Below are positions 1 to 11,700 of a stretch of DNA of 64,000 nt, one piece after another. Made by a program: the position numbers and the translations under genes. The DNA lies in NCBI GenBank assembly GCA_963971305.1, contig OZ020305.1, positions 9,023,001 to 9,087,000 on the forward strand. The letters run 5' to 3'. Below the pieces are notes generated by a model that was not told where the DNA came from, did no database searches, and saw nothing but the letters and a program-made list of their open reading frames with translations. Each line of letters starts with the position of its first letter. Position 1 is the stretch's first letter. The stretch comes from Arcuatula senhousia. Taxonomy: Eukaryota; Mollusca; Bivalvia; Mytilida; Mytilidae.

Positions 1-2622
1 CTTAAATGATCAGCTCATTCAGTTCTACAAAAGTCTCTATAGGGTCGAAGTTGTCAGACGACCATTTTTAGGGGTTACAGCCCCTTAAAGGCCAAAATTT
101 TTGTTTTTGGTCAATAAAATGAAAACTATTGCAGAAAGAGAAAAGCTGTTGCTTGCTTAAATGTTCGGGTCATTTAGCTCTACAAAAGTCTCCATAGGGA
201 CGAAGTTGTCAGATGACCCGTTATAGGGGTTACAGCCCCTTAAAGGCGAACATTAGTGTTTTTGGTCAATAGAATGAAAGCTATTGCAGATAGAGAAAAG
301 CTGTTGCTTGCTTAAATGTTTAGTTCATTTAGCTCCTCTACAATAGTCCCCATAGGGTCGAAGTTTTCAGATGACTCCTTATAGGGGTTACAGCCCCTTA
401 AAGGTGAAAAGTAGTGTGTTTGGCCTGAGATAATTAAACTAAACGATATAATTTTCTCAGGTTTGGCCTATAGAAAGAAAGCTATTGCAGATAGAGAAAA
501 GCTGTAGCTTGCTTAAATGATCAGCTCATTCAGTTCTACAAAAGTCTCTATAGGTTCGAAGTTGTCAGATGACCAATTTTAGGGGTTACAGCCCCTTAAA
601 GGCCAATTTTTTGTGTTTTTGGCCAATAGAATGAAAACTATTGCAGAAAGATAATAGCTGTTGCTTGCTTAAATGTTCAGCTCGTTAAGCTATACAAAAG
701 TCTTGATTGGGTCGAAGTTGTCAGATGAACCCTTACAGGGGTTACAGTCCCTTACTGGCGAAAAATAGTGTTATTGAGCTATAGAATGAAAACTATTGCA
801 GATAGAGAAAAGCTGCTGCATGCTTAAGTGTTCGGGTCATTTAGCTCTACAAAAGTCTCCATAGGATCGAAGTTGTCAGATGACCCGTTAAAGGGGTTAC
901 AGCACCTTAAAGGCGTAATTAGTATTTTTGGCCAATAGAATGAAAACAATTGCAGAAAGAGAAAAGCTGTTGCTTGCTTAAATGTTTAGCTCATTTAGCT
1001 CTACAATAGTCTCCATAGGGTCGAAGTTGTCAAATGACCCCTTATAGGGGTTACAGCCCCTTAAAGGCGAAGAGTAGTGCTTTTGGCCTATATAATGAAA
1101 GCTGTTACAGATAGAGAAAACTGTTGCTTGCTTAAATGATCAGCTCATTCAGTTCTACAAAAGTATCTATAGGGTCGAAGTTGTCAGATGACCACTTTTA
1201 GGGGTTACAGCCTCTTAAAGGCCAACATTTTTGTTTTTGGCCAATAGAATGAAAACTATTGCAGAAAGAGAAAAGATGTTGCTTGCTTAAATGTTCATCT
1301 CATTAGGTTATACAAAAGTTTTTATTGGGTCGAAGTTGTCAAATGACCCGTTATAGGGGTTACAGCCCCTCAAAGGCAAAAACTAGTGTTTTTGGCCTAC
1401 AGAATAAAAACTATTGCAGATGTAGAAAAGCTGTTGCTTGCTAAAAAGTTCAGCATATTAAGCTCTACAATAGTCTCCATGGGGTCGAAGTTGTCAGATG
1501 ACCCATTTTAGGGGTTACAGCCCTTTAAAGGCGAAAAGTAGTGTTTTTGGCCTATAGAATGAAAGCTATTGCATATAGAGAAAAGCTGTTGCTTGCTTAA
1601 ATGATCAGCTCATTCAGTTCTACAAAAGTCTCTATAGGGTCGAAGTTGTCAGACGACCATTTTTAGGGGCTACAGCCCCTTAAAGGCCAAAATTTTTGTT
1701 TTTGGCCAATAAAATGAAAACTATTGCAGAAAGAGAAAAGCTGTTGCTTGCTTAAATGTTCGGGTCATTTAGCCCTACAACGGTCTCTATAGGGTCGAAG
1801 TTGTCAGATGAACCCTTATAGGGGTTACAGCCCCTTTAAGGCGAAGATTAGTGTTTTTGGCCTATAGAATGAAAGCTATTGCAGATAGAGAAAGCTGTTG
1901 CTTGCTTAAATGATCAGCTTTTTCAGTTCTACAAAAGTATCTATAGGGTCGAAGTTGTCATATGACCACTTTTAGGGGTTACAGCCCCTTAAAGGCCAAA
2001 ATTTTTGTTTTTTGCCAATCGAATTAAAACTATTGCAGAAAGAGAAAAGCTGTTGCTTGCTTAAATGTTCAGCTCATTAAGCTATACAAAAGTTTTCATT
2101 GGGTCGAAATTGTCAGATGAACCCTTATAGGGGTTACATCCCCTGAAAGGCAAAACATAGTGTTTTTGGCCTACAAAATAAAAACTATTGCAGATGTAGA
2201 AAAGCTGTTGCTTGCTTAAAAGTTCAGCACATTAAGCTAAACAAAAGTCGTCTCCATAGAGTCGAAGTTGTCAGCTGAACCCTTTTAGGGGTTACAGCCC
2301 CTTATAGGCGAAAAATAGTGTTATTGGCCTATAGAATGAAAACTATTGCAGATGGAGAAAAGCTGTTGCTTGCTTAGATGTTCATGTCATTTAGTTCTAC
2401 AAAAGTCTCCAAAGGGTGGAAGTTGTCAGATGACCCCTTATACGGGTTACAGCCCATTAGAAGGTATGTAATAGTGTTTTTTGCTTATTTAGAATGAAAA
2501 CTTTTGCAGATAGAGAAAAGCTTTTTTCTTGCTTAAACATTCATCTCATTTAGCTATACAAAAGTCTTCATAGAGTTGACATCATAACCAGGTGAGCGAT
2601 TCAGGCTCCTGGGAGCCTCTTG
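1..2622 (+). repeat. 155-bp satellite array ending in a Helentron-like 3' terminus
   Basis: About 17 diverged head-to-tail monomers run from the window edge. The landmark CTTAAATG recurs near 1, 156, 311, 512, 668, 823, 976, 1131 and 1286, so the period is about 155 bp; the 311-512 step carries an extra ~45 bp. Each monomer has AGTTGTCAGATGACC, a palindromic segment around TAGGGGTTACAGCCCCT and TTTTTGGCCTATAGAATG. The array ends at 2591-2622 with GGTGAGCGATTCAGGCTC and a short hairpin (AGGCTC/GAGCCT), then CTCTTGTT. The same end appears at 25341-25373 and, reversed, near 19536-19570. No coding sequence is seen. Inference: the tandem core and 3' end of a Helentron-associated (HINE/pearl-like) element whose 5' end lies outside the window. 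Confidence 0.8.
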
Positions 2623-3005
2623 TTTTCTCTCACTGGGTGTAGATCCAACCAGCATTCATCATTGTATTTCGACAGATAATGGCTGATTGCGTAAAATCGG
2701 GTAAGGGTTGGCTACACGGATTACATGTAGTCTTCCAACTAGTTTGACCTCATTTCAGGTAAGAGTTCTTCATTGTCGGTCACCTAAGGTAAGGGTTCCA
2801 GATTGTGCGATAATTTTGAGGATTTCCTCACTTTCTGGGTGCATTGGCCTATGGTGCGTTGAGTGAACATAAGTCCTTTTTGCATGACATATATGGGTCT
2901 GTGTTATCAGTGCTGTTTCCTGGGTGGGTCTACACAGTTCAATTTGTTGTTTCAACTAGATCTTGTCCTGATTAAGACTGAAAAATTGTTGATTGGACAT
3001 TCAAC
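2623..3005. repeat. Dispersed repeat, copy 1
   Basis: This ~380-bp stretch reappears at 4050-4490 in the same orientation. Shared landmarks are TTCATCATTGTATTTCGACAG, AAATCGGGTAAGGGTTGGCTA, CATTGGCCTATGGTGC and GTGGGTCTACACA. Short reading frames here are not conserved between the two copies, so I do not call a gene. Confidence 0.7.
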
Positions 3006-3654
3006 CACTTTTCATTACATCATCATTTATTATGCTCTTATCGTGTGTTAATTTCAAATATTTCCGTTAGATTAATTCTTATACCCGGTATCCAAAGTGC
3101 ATGGAAGTACAAAAATCCTCTGTTATCATAATTTGAAACATGTTGCACCCAATGATTCCAATTACAAAAAAAGTGTTGCGGGATTTCCAAATCAATGACC
3201 TCAAAGCAAAACTTCCAGACTGCTCTTGTAAAAAGTCCCGATTCAATTATGATCCCTCTGGCGGTATCACTAGTGACCTGAACATCGTAGAAAATGACTT
3301 ACTTCGCGATGTTTTGGCCAAGAAAGAACAGGAGAAAAAAAATGACGTTTTGTCGGAATGGGTTAAAGCTGTAAGGTCATTGATTTTGAGAAGAATCAAT
3401 TCTTTGAAGTGCTCAATAAGCACAATAGGAACATCCATTAAGTTGCAGAAACACTGTCCACCTTACAGATCAAATATGTTGTTGTACCTGCAGACAAAGC
3501 ACCAAATAACTATATTGACTGCTTAAAAGCGGCACTAGGGGGTGGTTGTACCAGCAATAGCACCACATATAAAGATAAAACACCGTCTAAGGAGGAAATT
3601 ATTGACAATTACAAATCTGTCATTTCCTCCTTTGGGTTCGTTGTTGGTGCTGAC

Positions 3655-3975
3655 AATGATGACTCCCGTGCGGGACCCGGGAGGCGAATAGGCCCGCAGC
3701 AGCGCTAAGCTTGTCGGTAAAGGTCCACTAAAGAGCGCTCAGAAACCTGACATCGGGGTCAGGCCGCTTAGCCCATAAAGCGACTGGGATGTGTGCTCTA
3801 GTTGGTAGAATGGGGCAGCCCTGTCATAATGAATGCCGGGGTCGTCAGGCTATAATGCGGAAAACCTGACCGCAAACCATAGTGGGCCAACGTGTGTGGA
3901 GAGGGCCACGCTTCATGCACGTAAAAGATCCCTTAGTGGACCGCCAAATAGTACACCACATAGGCTAAATTTTCT
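3655..3975 (+). repeat. GC-rich SINE-like dispersed repeat
   Basis: Locally GC-rich block carrying CGCAGCAGCGCTAAGC, TTGTCGGTAAAGGTC, AAGAGCGC, GTCATAATGAATGCCG and CGTCAGGCTATAATGCGG. A diverged copy lies in reverse orientation at about 51600-51870, which shows it is a dispersed element. It sits within the decayed RT and interrupts it. I could not find convincing tRNA A and B boxes by eye, so the SINE label is an inference from size and dispersal. Confidence 0.6.
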
Positions 3976-4049
3976 GCCCCTACCCATCACTCCCCTTTTC
4001 CAGTGGTCTTCAAAATTTATAATACCTTTGTTTCCCACCCCACCCCCAC

Positions 4050-4490
4050 GTTTCTCTTTCAGTGTGTGTAGGTCCAATCAGGATTCATCATTGTATTTTC
4101 GACAGATAAGGGTTGATTATGTGAAATCGGGTAAGGGTTGGCTATATTCCACTTAGGTAAGTGTTCTAACTAGTATGACCTCATTTCAGGTAAGTGTTCT
4201 TCATTGTTGGTCACCATAGGTAAGGGTTCCAGATTGTGTGAAGTTTTTGGGGAGAGATTTCGTCGCTTTCTGGGTACATTGGCCTATGGTGCATTGAGGA
4301 TACATTGGCCTGTCTTGTGAGTTGGTTTGTTTTCCTTCTGGTTTGTTGTCGTACATTAGCCCTTTTTCGCATGACATGCATGGGTCTGTGTTATGGGTGC
4401 TGTTTCCTGGGTGGGTCTACACAATTCAATTTGTTTTTTCAATTAGTTCTTGTCCTGATTATGACTGAAAATATTGTTGACTGGACATAA
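4050..4490. repeat. Dispersed repeat, copy 2
   Basis: Direct-orientation counterpart of 2623-3005, with about 40 bp of extra sequence near 4300-4350. Together with the SINE-like block it makes up the ~850 bp of foreign sequence that splits the RT remnant. Confidence 0.7.
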
Positions 4491-5085
4491 AACAAACAAC
4501 AAACAAACAAACAAGACAATGATGACATTCCATCCGTGTATTGGATTTCGAAATTACATAAAAAACCATACAGACAGCGTTTCATTGCAGGGTTATCAAA
4601 TTAAACATCTTTCAGTTCCGTTGACTTCAATATTAATGGCCTCAACAAATATAACGATTGTTGATATTCTAGAAATGGTGTCGATCAAAAGTGGTTCCTG
4701 AAGAATTCGAAAAAACTGTTGGAGATTCTGAACTCGAAATCAGTTTCATCTTGCAACAGCATCAAAACTTTCGATTCTCCACTCCTTTCACTTCTATTCC
4801 ACATGAACAACTCAAATCACGATTGGCACAGCTGATACAGCGCGGCTTTTTCAAAAAGAATGGAAAATGCAGGTACAAATATTTGGTAGTCGATTACAGT
4901 AAGACTGACTTTGTCATCAAGGAGTCTATAAAAAAGAACAAATATACAGAAGACTGCTCAATTTTCTTATCGACAACACATTTGTTCAATTTGGTGGACG
5001 TGTTTTTCAGCAAACAATTGGGATTCCAATGGGCACTTATTGTGCATCTTTGCTTGCTGATTTGTTTCTACATTCATATGAAGCA

Positions 5086-5289
5086 GACTTCTTACAGTCT
5101 CTTCTTGACAAAGAAGATGGTAGACTACCTCACGTTTCATTATATTGATGATGTGCTTTAATTTCACTAAACAATTCTCGATTTGGTGACTTCTTACAGT
5201 CTCTTCTTGACAAAGAAGATGGTAGACTACCTCACGTTTCATTATATTGATGATGTGCTTTAATTTCACTAAACAATTCTCGATTTGGT
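5086..5289 (+). repeat. Two-copy 102-bp direct tandem duplication
   Basis: The segment starting GACTTCTTACAGTCTC at 5086 repeats exactly 102 bp later at 5188. It contains the YIDD catalytic region of the dead RT. I saw no difference between the copies, so the duplication is young compared with the rest of the element. Confidence 0.85.
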
Positions 5290-6624
5290 GACTTTTTCCA
5301 TCTCATATATCCCCAGGGACACAACGAATTCTAGAAAGTCTGCTTCATATTTAGATCTACATCTCGAAATTGACACTCAAGGAAGACTTTCAACAAAGCT
5401 CTATGACAAACATGATGACCTAAACTTTCAAATCGTCAGCTTTCCCTTTTTTGTGTAGCAACATTCTGTCCGTTCCTGCTTATGGAGTCTCCGTATCACA
5501 GATGATTCGTTACTCTAGAGCTTGCGGGAATTACATAGATTTCCTAGGTTTAGCGTCTATTTTGACACAGAAATTGCTGACACAGGGTTATGTTGCTCTT
5601 TGGTTGCTGTCTTTACTCAAGAAATTGTACGGTAGCCACCGTGCACTCGTATACAAATATGGGATTTCTATCTTTCAAATGAGTGCAGATGCTTGTTTGT
5701 CGTATAAATTTGTTTGGTCTTCCTTTACCGGATTTGACACACTGAATTGGAAATTAGCAACACGATTTGAGTGCTATAGCAGACAGGAACCGCTTTCTCT
5801 TCCGGAGCACCTGAGTTCACTCTTGTTACGACTTGAGTTCGAGTTGTTGATTTCTTTTCGGCTGATTTTGTGTTTTATGTTTCTTCGTGCTGTTTTTGTT
5901 CGTATTTACCAGTTTCGTCGTTGCCCCATTGGTGCCTCATTGCTCCTGTGATTTTAAAGTACATTATGTAAATGTATGGTCTGCACGTTTGTCAATTCCT
6001 TTGCTATATTTAAAGAAACCGTTGTCAGTGCACCCGCAAATAAACCATGTAATATTGAGGGAGCAAACATTTGATTTTATCGTTTTTTTTCTGATGAAAC
6101 TTGAAATATATAGGCAGGCAGTGCTTTGACTGAATATGCAATATGATGTATTTGGTTTTAAAATGTTAAGACATTTAAAAAAAATGCGCGCATGTGTTAG
6201 ATACTTCTAACACGAACCATTGTTTCAAACATCAATATTTGAAATTCTTAAAAAAGAAATAAAATAGGTGCTTGGCATTCGTAGCTTATTCGTAGCTCAT
6301 TTTACGTTTGTTTCTGTCAAAAATTCTTTCTGAATCAAAATCGACTAGACCCGATTTCTGGTGGTCTCAATGCTGTACCTTGTTGTACAAAATTTTTTTT
6401 ATGTCTGTGGATTTCGTTCTCTTTCTATGTTTATCATAAAGCTGTGTTAACTGCAACTCCTTATCTTCTATTTCAGACAAATTCCTACCCTTAATAGATC
6501 TATCACAATTATTTTATATACTTAGGAATATCTTGAATCGTACATGCTCGTTGAAGGTCTATTTGATATTTTTATATATACGTAGTAGAGCTTGCAAAGC
6601 TTTGTTTTGAGAATAAAAGAAGTG

Positions 6625-6770
6625 AGATTTTCGGGTTGTCGGAATTTTTGGGTGTCGGACTAATGGGGTGTCGAACTATCAAGGTGTAACTGTCGGACTA
6701 GTAGGGTTTCGGACTATCAGGACTATCGGGGTATCGGACTAACGGCTCTGGGAATATCGGGGCTGCCCCC
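6625..6770. repeat. Degenerate TCGGACTA word array
   Basis: The words TCGGACTA, GGGTGTCGGA and ACTATC(A/G)GG recur at irregular spacing of about 15-20 bp. There is no fixed period and no open reading frame of note. It resembles in style the word-saturated islands at 28.7, 31.7, 38.0 and 44.5 kb, with a different word. Confidence 0.55.
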
Positions 6771-6776
6771 TGAAGC

Positions 6777-6935
6777 ACACACTCATGTTGCTAATTTCAA
6801 TTCAGTGTGTCAAATCCGTTAAAGGAAGATAAAACAAATCTCAAACGACAAACAAAAATCGGATTTGCACTCATCTGAGAGATAGAAATCCCATACTTGT
6901 CTATGAGTGCACGGTGTCTACCTTGAAAAGAATTA
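6777..6935 (-). pseudogene. 3' fragment of Penelope-like element
   Basis: Reverse complement of the region 5630-5785, with scattered substitutions and short indels. It covers the extreme RT C-terminus (GISI-QMSA type residues) and the non-coding tail with GTGTGTCAAATCC. The two fragments therefore form an inverted pair about 1 kb apart. Confidence 0.65.
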
Positions 6936-7276
6936 CTTGAAAATCATGATAAAACAACGTAGATGAATTGATCTAATATGCAGACGCCACTAAGAACAGC
7001 TCACTTTGAGTTGACCTTTTGGTACGTAAAAAACGTCTTTGAGCTATTATACTTTTCTTGTTATTCATTTTCCACAAAAACAAAAGTCTAACAAAAGTTT
7101 ACGTCGTCGCCGCCGCCGCCGCCGGAAAGAAATACCTATGTGTCGCCTTCTGCAACTTAAGTCGTAGGCAAGACAAAAATTACTCTCTTATTTTGTAAAG
7201 TATCTTCCCATATGTTTATTGCGACCACTACATTTTGACGAAAAAAAAACCGTTTGAATAAAATTGTTGTAAGAAC

Positions 7277-7338
7277 CGATCTAACACCAGAGGGAGCGTC
7301 TATCAACACTGATAGACGCTCCCTCTGGTGATAGATTG
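7277..7338. repeat. Near-perfect 60-nt hairpin
   Basis: Arms at 7285-7305 and 7310-7330 are perfect 21-nt reverse complements around a 4-nt ACAC loop. The stem continues outward after one A-A mismatch with CTA/TAG and a few more pairs, to about 28 bp. No protein-coding frame uses it. The loop is short for an animal pre-miRNA. It could be a tiny palindromic element or a small-RNA source. Confidence 0.7.
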
Positions 7339-7726
7339 CGGAAATAAGATGTCACGTTATAATTTTACTTGGAAAAACAAATATACGGAGAAAGATTTAA
7401 TATCCGGAAAGGCGGACTAAATAAGTATAATTATTCACTTTCATTAAACGGGTTTATACCTACATGTATAAGTAATAAACCGAATTGATTAGGCATTTAA
7501 AAGATGATTTTTTTTATTATTTACTTTGTTTATAAAATCATCTGCGCTTTCTATTGATTATCGTTCTTTGCATACAAGTTGAATTATTATGCCCCAGAAA
7601 TCTTTTTATTTGTAAATACATGCATGGACAATATTTGATATTTTTTTCTATATCATATTTCTAAAGATTTTGAAAACAATTTTGATTTTAAGCGTCGATT
7701 TTCAGCTCACAGAATTGTTTTATTTA

Positions 7727-7731
7727 TTTGC
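7727..7731. other. Target-site duplication, left (TTTGC)
   Basis: TTTGC directly before the left LTR matches TTTGC at 16203-16207 after the right LTR. Five bases is typical for BEL/Pao integration. Confidence 0.9.
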
Positions 7732-8364
7732 TGTACCGACTTATGATCGGCAAGTGTAACCAGTTATGGGCGTGTAAAGAACGAGAACCAGCAGGTGTAA
7801 TGTGTCTTTAATCCCAATAACATATGGTGAAAAACTGAAAGAAACAAATAACAATAATAAGTACAAAATACACAAATACACGAATTATCTGAAAGAATTA
7901 AAGTCAATATAGCGATAAACAATGAAAGGTTATTGCCGATTGATTATATATAAACCAGTTAAATAAGCAGGCCCAGCCGGGAAATGTTCAAATATTACTG
8001 TATCGTGAATCGGAATTTGTCACAGTTGAAATATCAAAAATATAAACGTTAATTCACAAGAAAAACAGATAATTTGTTGAATCGAGTCACTGTTATAATG
8101 TTTCCATATATATTTTGTGGATATTCGCCAAACTTACGTGGTGGTATGCCGCGAATCGTTTCCAAATTGATTCCTTGCAAGTTATACAAATGGCTACCTA
8201 TTTACTACCTGTATGTGTAATACTAGTACTCGACAGTGCAGTACGCACGTCGATCGCTTGACCCAAGACTGGCTTCGGCACAGGTAGCGGCGATTTAAAT
8301 TTAATCACGACAAGGAAGTTTAAATCCACATTTAAAAATAAACAATTAATGTTGTGACAGTACA
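7732..8364 (-). repeat. BEL/Pao 3' LTR (left in window)
   Basis: 633 bp, matching 15570-16202 throughout on visual comparison. It lies downstream of the polyprotein on the minus strand and is preceded by the purine tract. Confidence 0.95.
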
Positions 8365-8735
8365 CTCCCCGTCTGGTATCCTCGGGATATCACTATGTTT
8401 AGACGATAAAATCGTTGAAACACAAGATGTTGAGATCAGATTCAACGATGAAGGGGAACAATATAAATCCAATATTATTAGAATAAAATAAATACGAATA
8501 ATAACACAAATCAACAGTTCAAAGAACGAATCCGGCAGGATGATCTTCTCATGGATGAATGTAGACGCGATCCTGGTGATCCAACGTTGTATGGCATCCA
8601 GCGTTGCCCAATGGGAAAAGTGGTTGATCTGCTGATCCAACGTTGCCACGCACGGCGTGGGAAGGGACTACCTGTTCCTTAAAGTCTAACCAAAGATATA
8701 TTTGCATATCTACATCTGCTGTCCCTGGTGTGGGT

Positions 8736-11700
8736 TTAAGCCTCGTCGTTTTCCTGGAGGAGTATCAACTCTGTTATGGGGCGAGTATATACGGTAGGTT
8801 TACCGTCAACTTGGACTTGTACTTCAGCTGATCGAACATGTCCATCGGCTCCCTTGATTGGATGAACAATAATGCCAACGGGCCACTGTGTCCGACACAA
8901 AGCGTTGTCCTTCAGAAGAACCGTATCTCCTTCTTCGAGGTCTCGATGTTCTTCGGTCCACTTTTGTCGTGTCATCAATGTTGGAAGGTATTCCTTCTTC
9001 CATCTTGTCCAGAATATGTTGGCCAATGCTTGGACTCGTTTCCACTCGTCAAGACAGAGATTTCTTTTGTCTGAAAGTTCGGGATGTTCTACAGAGAAGA
9101 CATAGTCGGTCTTCTGTGTCAGTAACATATTTGGTGTGAGTACCAAAGGGTTTTCCGGGTCGGATGATACAGGAATTAGAGGCCTAGAGTTGATAATTGC
9201 TGTGGCCTCTGCCATAAATGTGTTGAGGACATCATGAGTGAGCGTCTTTCCTTCGTTCCCTAGAAGCATAGAATCCAGTATCCTCCTTGTGACGCCGATC
9301 ATTCGCTCCCAGACGCCGCCCATATGAGATGAGTGTGGCGGGTTAAAGATCCACACGGTATCGGATTCCCTCAAAAACTTTTGGACGGGCTCGTCTTCCA
9401 CGTTGATAGCTTCAATGCCTAGCTCCTTGACAGCACCTATGAAATTGGTTCCTCTGTCCGACCGGAAGATCTTTACTTTGCCTCTGATAGAAGTGAAGCG
9501 TTTCAAAGCGTTGATGAAGGCAGATGAGCTCATCTCTTCTACAAGTTCTATGTGAACAGCTCTGGTTACCAAGCATGTAAATAGAATTGCCCAGCGCTTA
9601 GAGTTAGCACTGCCGCCACGTGTCCTGCGGGTCACTATAGTCCATGGCCCAAATGCGTCGACACCCACATTAGTGAACGGAGGTGTTGGTTCCAGACGGT
9701 CCCTCGGGAGTGATGACATTATCTGGCCTTCAAACTTGCCGCGGAGCTTCCTGCACTCTACACATTTGTGAATGATGGATGATATCAAGCGCCTTGCTCC
9801 AGTTATCCATAGTCCTGCCGCTCTGATGGCTCCTTCAGTGAAGTGACGACCCTGATGTTTGACGTCTTCGTGATGGTGTTTAACGAGCAGTGTTGCCAGG
9901 TAATGGCGTCCTGGAATGATGAGAGGCCTTTTCTCCATTAGACTCAAGTCTGATTTGTCTATACGTCCGCCGACTCTTAATAGGCCACGTTCGTCGATAA
10001 ACGGGTTGAGGTCGCGTATAGGACTCCTTTTCGGAAGTGCTTCCTCCCTGTGAATGCAGTCTAATTCCTCACTATAAAATTCAGCCTGCATTTGTCTGAA
10101 CAGAGATGTTTTGGCATCGTCGTAGTGCTCGACTGATAGGTCTGTCTCTTTGTTCCCGTGTAAACGGGATTGTCCTAACGTAGCAACTTGTTCCACTAAC
10201 GAGTTCCAGGTTTCGAATTGCTCAAAATCGTTGATTTCTACCTCTTCTTTGGTTTGAGTTTTAAACACTTGGACTGACCGGATCTCCTTGTCGCACTCCG
10301 GGTCAACAAGCTCAAACACGTCTTCTATTTTGTCACTGGATCTTAACTCTAGAAAAGACTTTGGCCCTTGCAGCCAGTCGCTGTCCTGAAGTTCAGATGC
10401 GAGAATAGATCTCGTAGCTGCGTCCGCAGGATTTCTATCTGTTGGCACGTAGTTCCACTGGTCTGGAATGCTGAGTTTTCTGATCTTTTCTACTCTATTT
10501 GCGACGTAGATGAAGAATCTCCGTTTGTTGTTGCAGATGTATCCAAGCACAACTTTGCTATCTGTATAGTATTTGACGCTGTCGAAATCAATACGAAGCT
10601 GTTCCACCACGGTCTGTGTGATCTCTACGGCTAACACAGCCGCGCATAACTCCAAGCGTGGAATCATGTGCCCATTTGTGGGAGCTAGCTTTGCCTTTCC
10701 CAAAATGAAGCCCAAGTCTGAGGTGTCCTTCTCATCGATCGTCCTTATGTATGCCACGGCCGCTATTGCTGTCTGTGATGCATCTGAGAAGACATGAAGT
10801 TGGCGTTCTGATTTTTTACTCAAATGTGGAACGTAAGGTCTGGGAATGAGGATAGTCTCTAGTGCTTTAAGAGTGTCCTTCCACTGTGCCCAGTCAGAAG
10901 CGATCTGGTCTGAAACTGGCTCGTCCCAATCTACGGTTTCTGAAACCAAATTTCTTAGAAGCATCTTCCCATATATGATGACTGGAGCCAGAAAACCAAG
11001 GGGGTCGTAGATACTGTTGATGGTTGACAGTATACCTCGTCTGGTGACTGGTTTCTCATCAGTTGACAGGATGAACAGAAACTGGTCAGTGTTGACGTCC
11101 CATGTTAAACCAAGACTTCTTTGTAGCGGTTTGTTGTTGGCGTCCAGATCAAGGTCTTTTAGGTTAGACGCCAAGTCGTTGTGGGGCAAGGCTGCCATTA
11201 CTTCTGGACTGTTAGATGCAAATTTGTGCAGTCGTAGGTTACCAAACTCCATGAGAGCACTCTGTGTGTCTTTTATCAGCTTGATGGCAGATTCCGGTGT
11301 GGAGCATGATGTTAGCCCGTCGTCGACGTAGAAATCATTCGTGACGAAGCTCACGACATCTTTGCCATACTTCGATTCAGCTTCTAGTGCTGCTTTCCTG
11401 AGACCAAGGTTAGCCACAGCTGGTGAGGGACTGTTCCCAAACACGTGGACTCTCATGCGGTATTCGATGAGCTCTTTCGTGATGTCGTTATCTTTGTACC
11501 ATAGGAAGCGTAGATAATTCCGATGGTCTTCTCGGACAATGAAGCAATGAAACATGCTCTGTATGTCTGCGGTGATGGCTATCATGTCTTTCCTGAAGCG
11601 CAATAATACTCCCAGTAGACTATTTGCTAAGTCAGGTCCAGTCAGGAGGACGTTGTTCAGTGAGACTCCGTCGAAGGTTGCAGAGGAGTCGAACACACCT

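Larger units (their letters stand above)
3140..5770 (+). pseudogene. Decayed Penelope-like reverse transcriptase
   Basis: Reading across frames gives the ordered parts of one RT family also present at 23.5, 34.0, 40.4 and 47.5 kb: an N-terminal CSCKKSRFNYDPSGG segment (3200-3270), SEWVKAVRSLI (3355-3390), VVVPADKAP (3480-3510), a fingers-like VYWISKLHKKPYRQRF (4535-4585), PHEQLKSRLAQLI (4800-4840), the YIDD catalytic motif (5145-5156) and the C-terminal CSNI-VPAYGV-VSQMIRYSRACG block (5450-5530). Frames change several times, stops are frequent, and 3645-4500 is foreign sequence inserted between the finger and upstream parts. No GIY-YIG endonuclease is seen. It is a dead copy. Confidence 0.8.

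Noticed and set aside
3655..3975. tRNA gene in the GC-rich block
   Set aside because: No cloverleaf or clear A and B boxes could be drawn; the block is dispersed in the window.
8332..8649. 105-codon minus-strand frame between the BEL/Pao polyprotein and the 3' LTR, as a possible envelope gene
   Set aside because: It runs into the LTR, has no signal peptide, cysteine pattern or other envelope feature, and lies where spurious frames are expected.
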